Assembly: GCA_024181965.1 (NCBI GenBank)
Contig: BQXS01012522.1
Coordinates: 1 to 22,474, forward strand
Source of the DNA: Aduncisulcus paluster
Taxonomy: Eukaryota > Fornicata
Direction: 5' to 3'
Length of the DNA: 22,474 nt
Below the pieces are notes generated by a model, which made no database searches, was not told the origin of the DNA, and saw only the letters and a program-made list of their open reading frames with translations. Position 1 is the stretch's first letter, and every line of letters begins with the position of its first letter. Below, piece after piece: positions 8,701 through 17,375 of this stretch. Position numbers and translations under genes: made by a program.

Positions 8701-11700
8701 CACACAACCCAAACATGACTATGAATGGCACTTCCTTCGTATTGATTTACCAAATGTTGTTTTATGTGAGGTTCGAGGGAAAGGAATGTGGGGAGAGAAA
8801 AACAGTCGTCCTTTTCAAATCAAATCCCTTATTTTCATTACAGGTGATGATATTCCTCCTCTCCCATCCGATTCTTCCAAACTTATCAAACATGACTCCT
8901 TCACTCTCACTTCCTCTGCAACCATCACTCCTCAGTGCGTCATTGGTCATGGTGGATTTGCTGAAGTTCTTCTTGTCAAGGTTGAAGGTATTCCCATTCC
9001 TTGTGTTCTGAAGAAGATGCTTCGTAAAACAGATGAAAAGGTTATGAAAGATTGTCAAAGGGAGTTTAAGGTGCAAAGAAAGTTATTTAATAACTCCAAA
9101 TGTTTCAATCGTATCCCTCGTCCTTTGTATATTCTTGATCTTCTTGATGCAGATTTACAGGGAATTTATGGATTCCTTATGGAGTTTTGTATTGGAGGTA
9201 GTGTGAGTTCATTTGCCAAGAAATGGTGTGTTGTTGATAAGTCTGAAAGTCAACTTCAAGGAGATGGAAAAGAAGGAGAGGAAGAAGAATGCTCATCTTC
9301 AGAAGAAGATAGTGATGATCACAAATATTTTGATCCAATGACATTAAACCCTGTGAAAGTGAGTGCCTTATGTGTTGGAATGATTGAATGCCTCGATGAT
9401 GTGTTCACTGCCAAACTAAAGCTTATTCACCGAGATATTAAACCTGACAACTTCCTTGTTCGTGTTGATTCCAAAGATGGAGAATGCACCGTGGTTCTCT
9501 CTGATCTTGGATTGGCACAGATCTTAGATTCCATATCATCTTCATCAACAACCAAATCAGGTTTGATTCAGCCTATTCATCTTGATACGAAAAAGGAAAC
9601 TCAAAATCAAACCCCATGCAAATGTGGAACTCTTGTGTACAACTCTTATGAAACCCTTTTAGCTGGCACTCAAACTCAGAAGAGTGATGGATATTCTCTT
9701 GGAATGTCGATTCTCGCTTTATTCATATGTGAACATCCTTTTGTTTCTTTGCCCATATTCAACGATATCTTTCGTAATGAAGGACGCTTGGGAGATGGAG
9801 CCATTAAATTTGAAATAATGAAAACGCTAATACGATTGATGGAAAATAACATGTGTCCATCTCTTCTCCGATCTCCTTTATTTAAATCATTATTAACCCT
9901 TGAAGGAGGTAAATTCCAACCTGTTCATGAATGTTTGAATGAAGTATTCACTGGACTCACCCAACTCGATGTTGACAAACGTATGAGTGTGCATAAAGCT
10001 CGTGAGAAGGTGCAAAGCATCAAACATTTACTGCCAGAGATTGGAGAAGGGTTTGAATGTCCATCTGTTGATGATATTATCAGGGAACAAAAACAGAAAC
10101 ATTTTGGATATTCTGGATCTATTATTGGTGGTCCAATGAGTTTTTCAAAAATGCAAGATAGTTCAAGATATCCTTCAGAAACACAGAGTTCAACTCGGCA
10201 GAGTTGTATTGATGGGTTACGATATCTCACCGAGAAAAATACTCGAGATATTCCTTCTTGTTTACAGGTTCCTGAGTATGATAGACGTTGTATACAATCT
10301 TCGTTTCTTCCATCTTCTAACCCGTTTCATGGTGTGTATTCGAAAGATTATGATGAGAGTGAGAAAAGTGAAAGAGATGAAGATAAGGAACAAGAAACTC
10401 GAGTCGTGCTTTCACCTCAAAGTACAGTTGAATTTCATCGGGAAGAAATTCAAAGTTCACAAGCTTCCAGTTCAACGACCCAATCTTTAATCCAGCGAAA
10501 GAAAAATATCTCTAATGTTATCAAACATGACTCCTTCACTCTCACTTCCTCTGCAACCATCACTCATCTGGATGTCATTGGTCATGGTGGATTTGGTGAA
10601 GTTCTTCTTGTCAAGGTTGAAGGTATTCCCATTCCCTGTGTTCTGAAGAAGATGCTTCGGAAAGGTGATGAAAAAGTTGTTATGTATTGTCGAGAAGAGT
10701 TTGAGATGCAACAAAAGTTGTTTAAAAAATGTTTCGAACATATTCCTCGTCCTTTGTATATTCTTGATCTTCTTGATGGAGATATGAAAGGTGTTTTTGG
10801 ATTTGTCATGGAATATTGTGCTGGAGGTAATGTGAAAGATTTTCTAAATAATTGGTGTTATCAAGCTGAATATTCATGTATTGTCAGAGAATCAAGCCTT
10901 AAAGTCACTGAATCGGGTGGTGAAGTTGTTATTTATGGTCAAGAAGATGGAGAGAATGGGGATGATGGTAATGAAGGGTCTCAGAAAAAAGAAACATCCG
11001 ATAATCCTCAAGAAGGTGATGAAAAATCAGATGAAGACCAATCAAAGTCTTCATCGAGGCAGTCATCGACAGAGGATGTCGAGATGACCTTAGAAATAGC
11101 TATTAGGATATGTGCAATGTGTGTTGCAATTTTAGAATGTTTCAATGAAATTCTCAAAGCAAATCCAAACTATTTTCATGGAAATGTCAGCCCTACAAAC
11201 TTCCTTGTTCGTGTCGATCCCACCTTAAATACTTGCACAGTTGTCCTTGATGCTAGTACTTCTCGGATCCAAATGGCAGTTCGTTCAGAATACCTTGCTG
11301 GACAATTCCCATTGTGGATCAGTATATCTTTGATTTCCTGTTGTTCAAATCTGCTGAATTCTTTGATGGGGTTGACGATCAAAAATGTGATTCTTTCTCA
11401 CTTGGGCTCACTTTATTCTCCCTTTTCTTTCTATGCAGTCCATTCGTTCATATGCAATATATTCAATGCTTTGACAATATTGAATCATTTTATAAGGAAT
11501 TAGACAAGAAACGTCGTAGTCTTTCACTTTTCCAATCGCCTGTTTATCAGAAACTCAATACAAGCGGAGATAAATACAAGCCACTTCTAACATATTTTGG
11601 AGAAATCATAAATGGGCTTATCTGTCCTAATCCTGCAGAACGTATGAGCGTGCACGAAGCGTGTGAGAGAGTTCAATCAATTAAAGAATTAAAATTACTT

Positions 11701-11928
11701 CCACCTCTTGGGGAAGGCCTTAAATTTGATATAATACAGGAGTCAACCACTGGTGGAGTGTCAGATAGATTCCTTCTTGGAGATGAAGATAGTGATCTAA
11801 GTTCATCCAGTTCGGATGAAGATATTCGCCCTGAGCGTTATTTGGCGAGGATTTATCGAGAATTGAAAGAAATGAGAGTGTATAAACCTGGCAAGGAAGA
11901 AGAAGAATATGAAGAGGAAGAGGACTAG
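5719..11928 (+). CDS. Gene A: five-module repeat protein with kinase and pseudokinase domains; frameshifted near 3' end
   Basis: Exons are 5719-5856, 5960-6955, 7086-8249 and 8360-11928; every junction is phase 0 with a GTATGT donor. Exon 1 (46 codons) is hydrophilic and Ser/Asp-rich. Exons 2 and 3 carry two modules each, and exon 4 carries a fifth module, an intact kinase (about 8880-10060), a low-complexity linker, and a second kinase-like domain (10518-11700) without catalytic motifs. The product would be about 1950 residues, ending in an acidic tail. The reading frame shifts between 11257 and 11503. Upstream codons continue frame 2 to a stop at 11503. Homology (FKSAEFFDG, then KCDSFSLG, later PAERMSVHEACERVQSIK) resumes in another frame from about 11330, as if one base were lost. 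The ATG at 5719 matches the start of gene B. No signal peptide or membrane segment is seen, so the protein is probably cytosolic. I recognise no named family beyond the kinase fold; role unknown, presumably signalling. Joining the exons and the shift is my inference. Confidence 0.8.
5857..5959 (+). other. Intron 1 of gene A (103 nt)
   Basis: The intron starts GTATGT and ends TATAG, and lies between codons (phase 0). Removal joins SSSVT to IKTDTIDV and restores one open frame into the first module. The same position is interrupted in gene B. Reading into the intron gives a stop after a short hydrophobic tail. Confidence 0.85.
6956..7085 (+). other. Intron 2 of gene A (130 nt)
   Basis: GTATGT donor after LWTEA, acceptor TTTAAG, phase 0. 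Splicing joins module 2 to TIFKPKF and then FIPIPRDDPT of module 3, which aligns with the unspliced equivalent in gene B (SVKAEFMNEA, then LPIPRDDPT). Retention would give a stop after three codons. Confidence 0.82.
7591..7727 (+). repeat. Short repeated VHEG segments inside gene A
   Basis: The sequence TGTTCATGAAGGA occurs three times (within 7591-7607, 7690-7702 and 7711-7727), coding for FVHEG, YVHEG and FVHEG. Each stands before or near a SIPxPRDAP linker. It looks like local slippage or partial duplication of the linker between modules 3 and 4. Confidence 0.75.
8250..8359 (+). other. Intron 3 of gene A (110 nt)
   Basis: GTATGT donor after MWFDA at the end of module 4; acceptor TTTTTTTAG; phase 0. 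Splicing joins TPIIPEFKG at the start of module 5. The intron is strongly T-rich. If retained it adds a hydrophobic tail of about 40 residues before a stop at about 8369. Confidence 0.85.
8880..10060 (+). other. Protein kinase domain of gene A (catalytically intact)
   Basis: The domain is a Ser/Thr-type eukaryotic protein kinase. The glycine loop reads GHGGFAEV, with the third glycine changed to alanine. The ATP-binding lysine lies in CVLKKML, the catalytic loop HRDIKPDN is at 9428-9451, the DLG magnesium motif at 9503-9511, and the alpha-F aspartate is in KSDGYSLG. The late helix has DKRMSVHKA. An acidic Ser/Glu insert follows FAKKWCVV, and the activation segment is long with a weak APE (NSYETLLAG). 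I cannot place it in a named kinase group. Confidence 0.9.
8883..8930 (+). repeat. 48-bp exact direct repeat, copy 1 (start of kinase 1)
   Basis: Coding for IKHDSFTLTSSATIT, this 48-bp block is identical to 10518-10565. Similarity continues for some 150 bp on both sides' downstream parts (the glycine loop and lysine region). Confidence 0.9.
10518..10565 (+). repeat. 48-bp exact direct repeat, copy 2 (start of pseudokinase)
   Basis: Identical to 8883-8930. It marks the boundary of a tandem duplication of the kinase-coding segment inside one exon. Confidence 0.9.
10518..11700 (+). other. Pseudokinase domain of gene A
   Basis: The N-lobe keeps GHGGFGEV and the lysine region CVLKKML, almost identical to kinase 1. 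The C-lobe is worn: HRDIKPDN is replaced by HGNVSPTN (11177-11200, catalytic Asp to Asn), and VVLSDLG by VVLDAST (Asp of DFG aligned to Ala at 11252-11254). The activation segment is much shorter than in kinase 1, and the frameshift follows within it. The last helices (PAERMSVHEACERVQSIK) are recognisable in the shifted frame. ATP binding may persist, but phosphotransfer is unlikely. Confidence 0.8.
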
Positions 11929-12171
11929 AAAGGGTGAGAATGCGAATCTTATGATTTGTACTGTGTTATTACAACATTTGTGGTAATGTATTATGAGGAC
12001 AGAAGAAGAGTCTGCAACTCCACAATCAAATGAACCAAGGTAATAGCTTGGGAAACTATCTCAAATGACCGGGAATGCTTGTTTCTTTCCGATAACCTTC
12101 AGCTGGGTGACTGATTCGACTCCTTCCGTCTTTAACTCCAAGTTGTTGTTTCCATGACATATAAGACCTGA
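11929..12171. other. Intergenic stretch after gene A
   Basis: I see no gene here, and no AATAAA close after the gene A stop. It leads into the broken gene remnant that starts about 12172. Confidence 0.4.
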
Positions 12172-12739
12172 GAGATCGATGATGATCTCGCATATTCAAA
12201 GGCGCCTCGTCCCGTTGCTTATCAACAATATAGTCTTTCTTGCTACAAATCTCTCCAACGACGTTCAAAATCCATGCCATAGGGTGGTCTTGGTGCCGAT
12301 TTAGAACATGATTCTGTTATTGCTGCCTCTGCAAGAATGAAACAAGAAAGGATGAAGCAGTATAAAAGAGCAATAGTATAGTATAGGTCGACGTGCCGAT
12401 AAGGAAGGGAAAGGGTATAAATCATCGAAGGGAACGAAAAAGAATGCCGGAAAATCAGCATTACTTTCTTCAAAAATCACTGACTCCTGAGCAAGCCAAA
12501 CTTGTATATGGAAGGAAGCCATCCAAAAAGGGGGGATGTTCTGTGATTTCAATCTCCCTGACAGTTTGTTCTAGGGAATTGGCATATACTGCTACATTCC
12601 AAAACCTCACATGAACCCGGTTCAATCGAAATTTTGTGATAAAAGAGATAAATTGTCCCATCTACAAATGATGCAGAAATGGCATGATGAAGAACGCCAA
12701 GCAGTTGATATTATTGCTCACGAATTAAGTTTATTATAG
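12172..12739 (+). pseudogene. Broken coding remnant, coiled-coil type, three reading frames
   Basis: Protein-like sequence continues across frames. Frame 1 reads AYSKAPRPVAYQQYSLS, a stop at 12280, then GGLGADLEHDSVIAASARMK and ERMKQYKRAIV to a stop at 12379. A second frame (12393 on) gives FLQKSLTPEQAKLVYGRKPS. A third (to 12739) gives LQMMQKWHDEERQAVDIIAH. A tyrosine/proline segment, then GGLGADLE and a charged helix, recalls C-terminal parts of some ciliary coiled-coil proteins, but I cannot name it. Stops and frame changes, with no GTATGT introns at those points, suggest a decayed gene. Low confidence. Confidence 0.3.
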
Positions 12740-13094
12740 CTATCATGAAAAACATGTTTTTTAGGCAATCTTTTGTAATTTTATTCGTTTCTGACCTTCG
12801 AAACTACCTCCCATGAAATAAGCTGAAATTCAGATAAATATGGGTTTTATTCACTCATTTATAAAAATTATAATTATTTTGGTGGCTTTCATCTGTTCTT
12901 AACTCAGTCTTGTTTTTTCCGTTTATGGTTATGACGATTCTCGAGCTACAGTTTGGAAGCTCTTTCTAATAAAATAATATATTCCCTAAATATTATTAAC
13001 AGTCATTTTTTAAACAACATTAGGCTGATTTCTATTTATTTTCTTGTCAATCACAAAGATTTCTTTTTTTTGATCCTTCTGTGGGTCCATTGCC
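12740..13094. other. AT-rich gap before the serine-rich protein gene
   Basis: About 355 nt of AT-rich sequence with no supported gene. It presumably holds the promoter of the plus-strand gene starting at 13095; no copy of the repeated flank is present. Confidence 0.4.
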
Positions 13095-16000
13095 ATGGAC
13101 AAGAGCTTGTTATATCATTTTAGTTTATTCATACGGCCGAAATTAAATGATATTGATCAATATTCAGATCTTCAAAGGATGCAGCGTGGCTTTAAAATGA
13201 ATCCTGCTGTTGAAGACGCTTCATCAATATCATCTGGCCAATTTGAAGAAATAAGGAAACAAACTGATATTTATCAGGATCTTACATCGGATAAGAAGGA
13301 TAAAGCTCCTTTAAAGTCCCCTTTTTTCAAGCATATTTCAAGTATCGTTTATTCGTGCCTTCAAATGAAGGATGTCACAATTACAGATAAATCAATTGCT
13401 CTTATTGATAATATTTCGCGAGTGTTATGCGTTAGGAGTATCATATTTTCAGTGGTAATAGAGCGGGTTAAAAAAGAGTTACTAAAAGATTATAAAATGA
13501 TTAAATCAACTCATAATACATCAATTCTTTCGTCAAAATATTTTAAATCTCGTTCTGAAATAGCATATACCTCAGATCAATGTGTTAAACTACTTTCATC
13601 TTTTTCCTCCTTTGTTGAGTCACTTTCAAGGCCAGTATTGTTAAGCATTATTAAAACACACTCACAATTCCTCATAGACCAATCTAAATATGCTTGGGAT
13701 GAGTGTATGAAGGGCAATCCACCTCCTAGTGTTCCTAGCAAGCAATCCATCTCTAGTCCAAAAAGTGAGGAAGAAATTGATTCGTTCTCGGACCAATCGT
13801 CCCATCATTCGGGCTCTTCAACCCATGATTGTCCCATTAATGCCTCTCAGATATTCCCTGATGCTCTCCATTCCCATCCTTCCTCTCGAGTCCCCATTGT
13901 TGATGAAGAGGACGATTTGGACCCATGTTATGTCGATGAATCGCAGTCTCATACGACTCCAACTCGAACATTCTCCCTTTCTTCATCCTATCGCTCTTCC
14001 TCCCCTCTTTTCCCATCTTCCCATGATCAGTCATCACCCTCGCCCATATTTCCCTCAAATAATACTAATAATAATAACAATATTACATTACATGAACAAA
14101 CTGTAGGGCCTTCATCTCCTTCTTCATCACCTCGCTCAGATGTTTCATCCATTGATGCAGATCAGACCAGAATAGCAGTGCAGTATAAAGCTGATGGTAT
14201 CGGCAAGAACAAGAATACGACCACAAATCCACCAAGTGTATCATCTCCCACCAAAGAATTTGATGTGGGCGATGATCCTATTCCATCGATTGTTCCATCA
14301 ATGGTTCCATTGGATCCTTCACAGCCTATGGAAAAAAGTTATGTTTCCCTATCATCAATCTTGTCTGCCCTTCCTCCTTATTTAAATAGGTTTTGTGTCT
14401 CCTTTTCGACCTCTAACTCCGAGAGATGTCCCATATGTTATCTTCCCGGGGTAGAATGCTCTCACGGACGGATATCGCAGTTCATATTCCACCAATGTGG
14501 TCAGAAACCAGAAGATTATAAACTATCTCTTATGAAACAGTCATTTCCAGCCAATTCTAAACAGCGAGACTATGAAGATGAACGGCTTTCTCGTTCCCAA
14601 TTCTCTCAGCATATGCCTCCTATACCCAAAGCTAGACCCAGTGATGTAGATACCAAGCAGACCATGAGAGTGCATTCATCATCCATTTTCCCTGCTTCTG
14701 CTTCTTCTTGTTCTATTTTTAGACAATCCTCAACCTCATGCGCAGGAATAGACTCAATTCATCTCGGCACAACTGAGCACCAATCAGGGGATTTATATCT
14801 ACGTGATGAGGAGGAGGAAGAGGTTCAGTGTGGAACTATACAACAATCTCCATCTCTTCCTTGTTTTCCTACCCCTAGCAGTGTTGCGGACATGGATGGT
14901 ACTTCTTTCTCTCTCAACAAGAGCAGCAGGAATGGTGGTAATATTATTACTGTCGGAGGAGGCCAAGATCTATCGTTGTTGAGTGAAGATGATCAGCAGA
15001 GAGACAGTATTGTGCAAATAGATATGGATAGTTCAAAAAATAGAATATTTCGAGAAGAAGAAGAAGAAGAAGGGGATTCTTCGTCCCCAAAATCAACAAC
15101 ACAGCCTTTATTTGGAGCTCCTGTTGTTCACAGCATTCATCCTATATTTCCTCAATATACTGTACATTCACATAGCCATGCAACAGGAAAAGAAGAAGAG
15201 GGGCATGGTGAAGAATGTGTTGCTGTTCATAGTGCCGTTAATTCAGTTCCTCAAGGTATTATGTTCGGTTTAGGACAGTATAGTACAGTATCTTGTTCCT
15301 CAACTGTTCATGTTGACACTCCTCCTTCTTCCTCTTCTCACCATCATGACTGTTTATCCCACTCCTCTCCTTTCCTTGGTGCTGATGCTTGTACAACACC
15401 TTTACTGACTCGAGATACCACTCGTAGTTGTTCTGCATCTACCCGTATATCTCCTGGTCTTGACGATGAAGATCAACTCCAAGCTCCATTAAGTACCAGC
15501 ACATCAGTGTCAACAGGTCTTGACGAGTACAGTGACACTATCATGAACAATATCGAGGATTCTGAGGTTAGTTCCCGTGAGGACTTCCCTTACTCATGTG
15601 GTAGAGGATATGGAGGTCCCAAGAGCAGTGCATTTGAGGATGCTGCTATTGCTATGGCCTTGTCGTCTATTCCATCTCTTGAAACCCCATCAAATACTTT
15701 CTCGGTTCGATCTGAAAGCTCACTCCCACATCTTAACGTCATGCACAAGTCCATATCATCGACTGTATCCATGCATGCACAATTCTATCATATTCTTCAT
15801 GAATATTATCCTGGAACTCTCGATTATAAGTTTCCAAATACTTTGTGTGTTGATGATATCTCCGACTGGATACTTGGAACTCCACCTTCTCTGTCTTCTC
15901 TGACATCCCACGGCCATCAATATCAGTGTCGGCATCATAAATCAGATTGCCATGCACATCTATTTATAGATAGTGCCAGTGAAGGTGAGAAAGAGAGTGA

Positions 16001-16637
16001 TCAACTCTTTGAGTATAGCTGGAACGATAGTTTCTCAATATCTTATTGTGGAAAGAGAAGAGGCAGATTGTCATGTAGCCGGCCAAGTATTGTTGGAATT
16101 GATCATATTGCGAGAAAACATTCTGCCATAGGTGTTGATATCGGCTATTCTGGTGGTGGCGGTATAAGTCCTAATGATTCATTTAATCATCATCCTCCTC
16201 CTTCTCTCTCCTCCTCTTCTTGTGGCTCTAAGTTTAAGTCATCTGCTTATCAACCTTATTCTCACTCTCCTTTCTGCTTTATTCCTGCTTCTTTTTCCTC
16301 TAACATGATGAATGTGTGTGTTGGGGTGTCCGTTTTCGTTGCTTCTCGACTCTCTCTATTGCTTCGGCAAAGAGAATATACCAAATCACAGTGTTTAAGC
16401 ATGAAACGACCTGGTGAAGTGGGGTTAATCTTGCATTATGACATAATTATTGATTGTTTATACTATCTGGAGAAAGAAACTGTGAAAATATTTCCTGTTG
16501 GATCGACTCTGTTGGCTGAGCAAGCAATGATATGTTCATCACAGGCTTTTCCTTGGTGGTCGAACACTTATTTCGACCCTTACCAATACCTTAGTGCCTT
16601 AAATGATGTGAAAATCAGGGAATTGTTGACACTTTGA
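13095..16637 (+). CDS. Large serine-rich protein of unknown function with Cys/His cluster
   Basis: This is an intact 1180-codon ORF from an ATG, with no visible intron. I do not recognise it. Residues 1 to about 210 look helical (KSPFFKHISSIVYSCLQMKD, then SRVLCVRSIIFSVVIERVKK). About 215-440 and 480-900 are low-complexity, rich in Ser, Pro, His and acidic residues. In between, C445-x2-C448, C455-x-H457 and H466-x-C468 could bind zinc (CPICYLPGVECSHG). The last part is ordered again (YHILHEYYPGTLDYKFP near 900; VFVASRLSLLLRQREYTKSQ and CLYYLEKETVKIFPVGS near the end). The many hydroxyl and acidic residues suggest a phosphorylated regulatory or scaffold protein. The length and open frame support a real gene; the function is not known. 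Confidence 0.75.
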   Translation: MDKSLLYHFSLFIRPKLNDIDQYSDLQRMQRGFKMNPAVEDASSISSGQFEEIRKQTDIYQDLTSDKKDKAPLKSPFFKHISSIVYSCLQMKDVTITDKSIALIDNISRVLCVRSIIFSVVIERVKKELLKDYKMIKSTHNTSILSSKYFKSRSEIAYTSDQCVKLLSSFSSFVESLSRPVLLSIIKTHSQFLIDQSKYAWDECMKGNPPPSVPSKQSISSPKSEEEIDSFSDQSSHHSGSSTHDCPINASQIFPDALHSHPSSRVPIVDEEDDLDPCYVDESQSHTTPTRTFSLSSSYRSSSPLFPSSHDQSSPSPIFPSNNTNNNNNITLHEQTVGPSSPSSSPRSDVSSIDADQTRIAVQYKADGIGKNKNTTTNPPSVSSPTKEFDVGDDPIPSIVPSMVPLDPSQPMEKSYVSLSSILSALPPYLNRFCVSFSTSNSERCPICYLPGVECSHGRISQFIFHQCGQKPEDYKLSLMKQSFPANSKQRDYEDERLSRSQFSQHMPPIPKARPSDVDTKQTMRVHSSSIFPASASSCSIFRQSSTSCAGIDSIHLGTTEHQSGDLYLRDEEEEEVQCGTIQQSPSLPCFPTPSSVADMDGTSFSLNKSSRNGGNIITVGGGQDLSLLSEDDQQRDSIVQIDMDSSKNRIFREEEEEEGDSSSPKSTTQPLFGAPVVHSIHPIFPQYTVHSHSHATGKEEEGHGEECVAVHSAVNSVPQGIMFGLGQYSTVSCSSTVHVDTPPSSSSHHHDCLSHSSPFLGADACTTPLLTRDTTRSCSASTRISPGLDDEDQLQAPLSTSTSVSTGLDEYSDTIMNNIEDSEVSSREDFPYSCGRGYGGPKSSAFEDAAIAMALSSIPSLETPSNTFSVRSESSLPHLNVMHKSISSTVSMHAQFYHILHEYYPGTLDYKFPNTLCVDDISDWILGTPPSLSSLTSHGHQYQCRHHKSDCHAHLFIDSASEGEKESDQLFEYSWNDSFSISYCGKRRGRLSCSRPSIVGIDHIARKHSAIGVDIGYSGGGGISPNDSFNHHPPPSLSSSSCGSKFKSSAYQPYSHSPFCFIPASFSSNMMNVCVGVSVFVASRLSLLLRQREYTKSQCLSMKRPGEVGLILHYDIIIDCLYYLEKETVKIFPVGSTLLAEQAMICSSQAFPWWSNTYFDPYQYLSALNDVKIRELLTL

Positions 16638-16789
16638 CTGTTTCGTTTGGGTTATTTGAATAATTGTGGCATACTGTCTTGATATTTTTAAAGATTTTTT
16701 CGGATTGTCACAATAACATCTTGCTAAGCCTCCTTATCCGAGAGAAAATCCAGAGTATAGAGGATTTGATAAAACACAAGGAAATGAAT

Positions 16790-17120
16790 AATTATTTCAT
16801 GGATTCCAAAAACACTCATCTATTTACATCCCAATAAATCCCCCCAATGTATGAAATTATACACTATACACGCCATTCCGGCATTCATTTTCCTATCTCT
16901 GGATGTCAACAATATTATCGAATATAGATGTTTTTTAGTTCACATATTTATACATTTATATCACTCTCATGACATGGACTTCCTTGGTTATATTGTCAAT
17001 ATGCGCTGAGAAATAACTTGAGGTAAAATCTCCATTTTCTTCGTGTTAAGAACAATACCTATTTTTTTGAGGGGATATTTTTTATTTGTAAATTGCTGTG
17101 AAATATTATAAAATGCCTCC
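16790..17120 (+). repeat. Repeated 5' flank, copy 2 (before a 45-codon ORF)
   Basis: It matches 5398-5724 over about 210 nt. A block at 17003-17030 does not match (the copy 1 sequence with GATATAATTGG and GAAACGAATTG is replaced). Homology then returns (TCCATTTTCT, GTTAAGAACAATACC, TTTTTTGAGGGG) up to the ATG. After ATGCCTCCAGGTA it agrees with the start of gene B. The gap 16638-16789 to its left shows no gene. Confidence 0.9.
17088..17112 (+). promoter_or_regulatory. Conserved start-proximal element, copy 2
   Basis: GTAAATTGCTGTGAAATATTATAAA-type element directly before the ATG at 17113, as at genes A and B. Confidence 0.4.
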
Positions 17121-17250
17121 AGGTATAATAATCGCTACGGGTGGACCTGCCTACTTCCTAAATCCCCATTATCGGCGAAACAGGCTAATACTAGTTGTAA
17201 TAATTCTTGTAATAATTGCAATATTTCTATCAATCAAGTTTCTGTCATGA
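17113..17250 (+). CDS. Possible 45-residue single-pass membrane peptide
   Basis: The ORF begins exactly at the ATG supplied by the repeated flank and shares the first four codons (MPPG) with gene B, then differs. It has a short polar front, an Arg-rich stop (HYRRNR), then a hydrophobic run from about residue 25 to the end (LILVVIILVIIAIFLSIKF). This would be a tail-anchored or small single-pass membrane protein. No intron donor follows the shared codons, so it is not simply exon 1 of a B-like gene. The exact fit to the promoter copy supports expression; its short length and AT-rich setting argue for caution. Confidence 0.35.
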   Translation: MPPGIIIATGGPAYFLNPHYRRNRLILVVIILVIIAIFLSIKFLS

Positions 17251-17375
17251 GATTAAAAACAAAATTGGTCTATTTGTATTTCATTGATCTAACCATTATA
17301 CGATCTTCTCAAATTATTTTTATTTTATTACCGTCATAAATTTAACATTTTTTATAATCTTGGCCACTTAAACGA

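Larger units (their letters stand above)
6017..8850 (+). repeat. Five protein modules of gene A (about 130-185 codons each)
   Basis: Modules lie at about 6017-6430, 6452-6955, 7128-7610, 7735-8249 and 8405-8850. A full module has a linker (IPIPRDDPTII-like), a charged stretch ending in QKMLKGE, a beta-rich core (LSHLSIPF, KGAYICV, LLFTFT, KKYEF, EWHFLPIDL, VVLCEIEGKG) and an end segment (SLVFIREETPEE then LWxEA). Module 1 lacks part of the charged stretch; module 3 loses the REETPEE end; module 5 runs into the kinase. The pattern of alternating hydrophobic strands suggests a beta-sandwich, possibly carbohydrate- or ligand-binding, but no motif proves this. Confidence 0.85.

Noticed and set aside
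11279-11322. A 44-nt intron (GTTCGT to ATCAG) that would repair the gene A frame
   Set aside because: It is far shorter than the other introns, lacks the GTATGT donor seen in all of them, and has no T-rich 3' end. A one-base loss is simpler.
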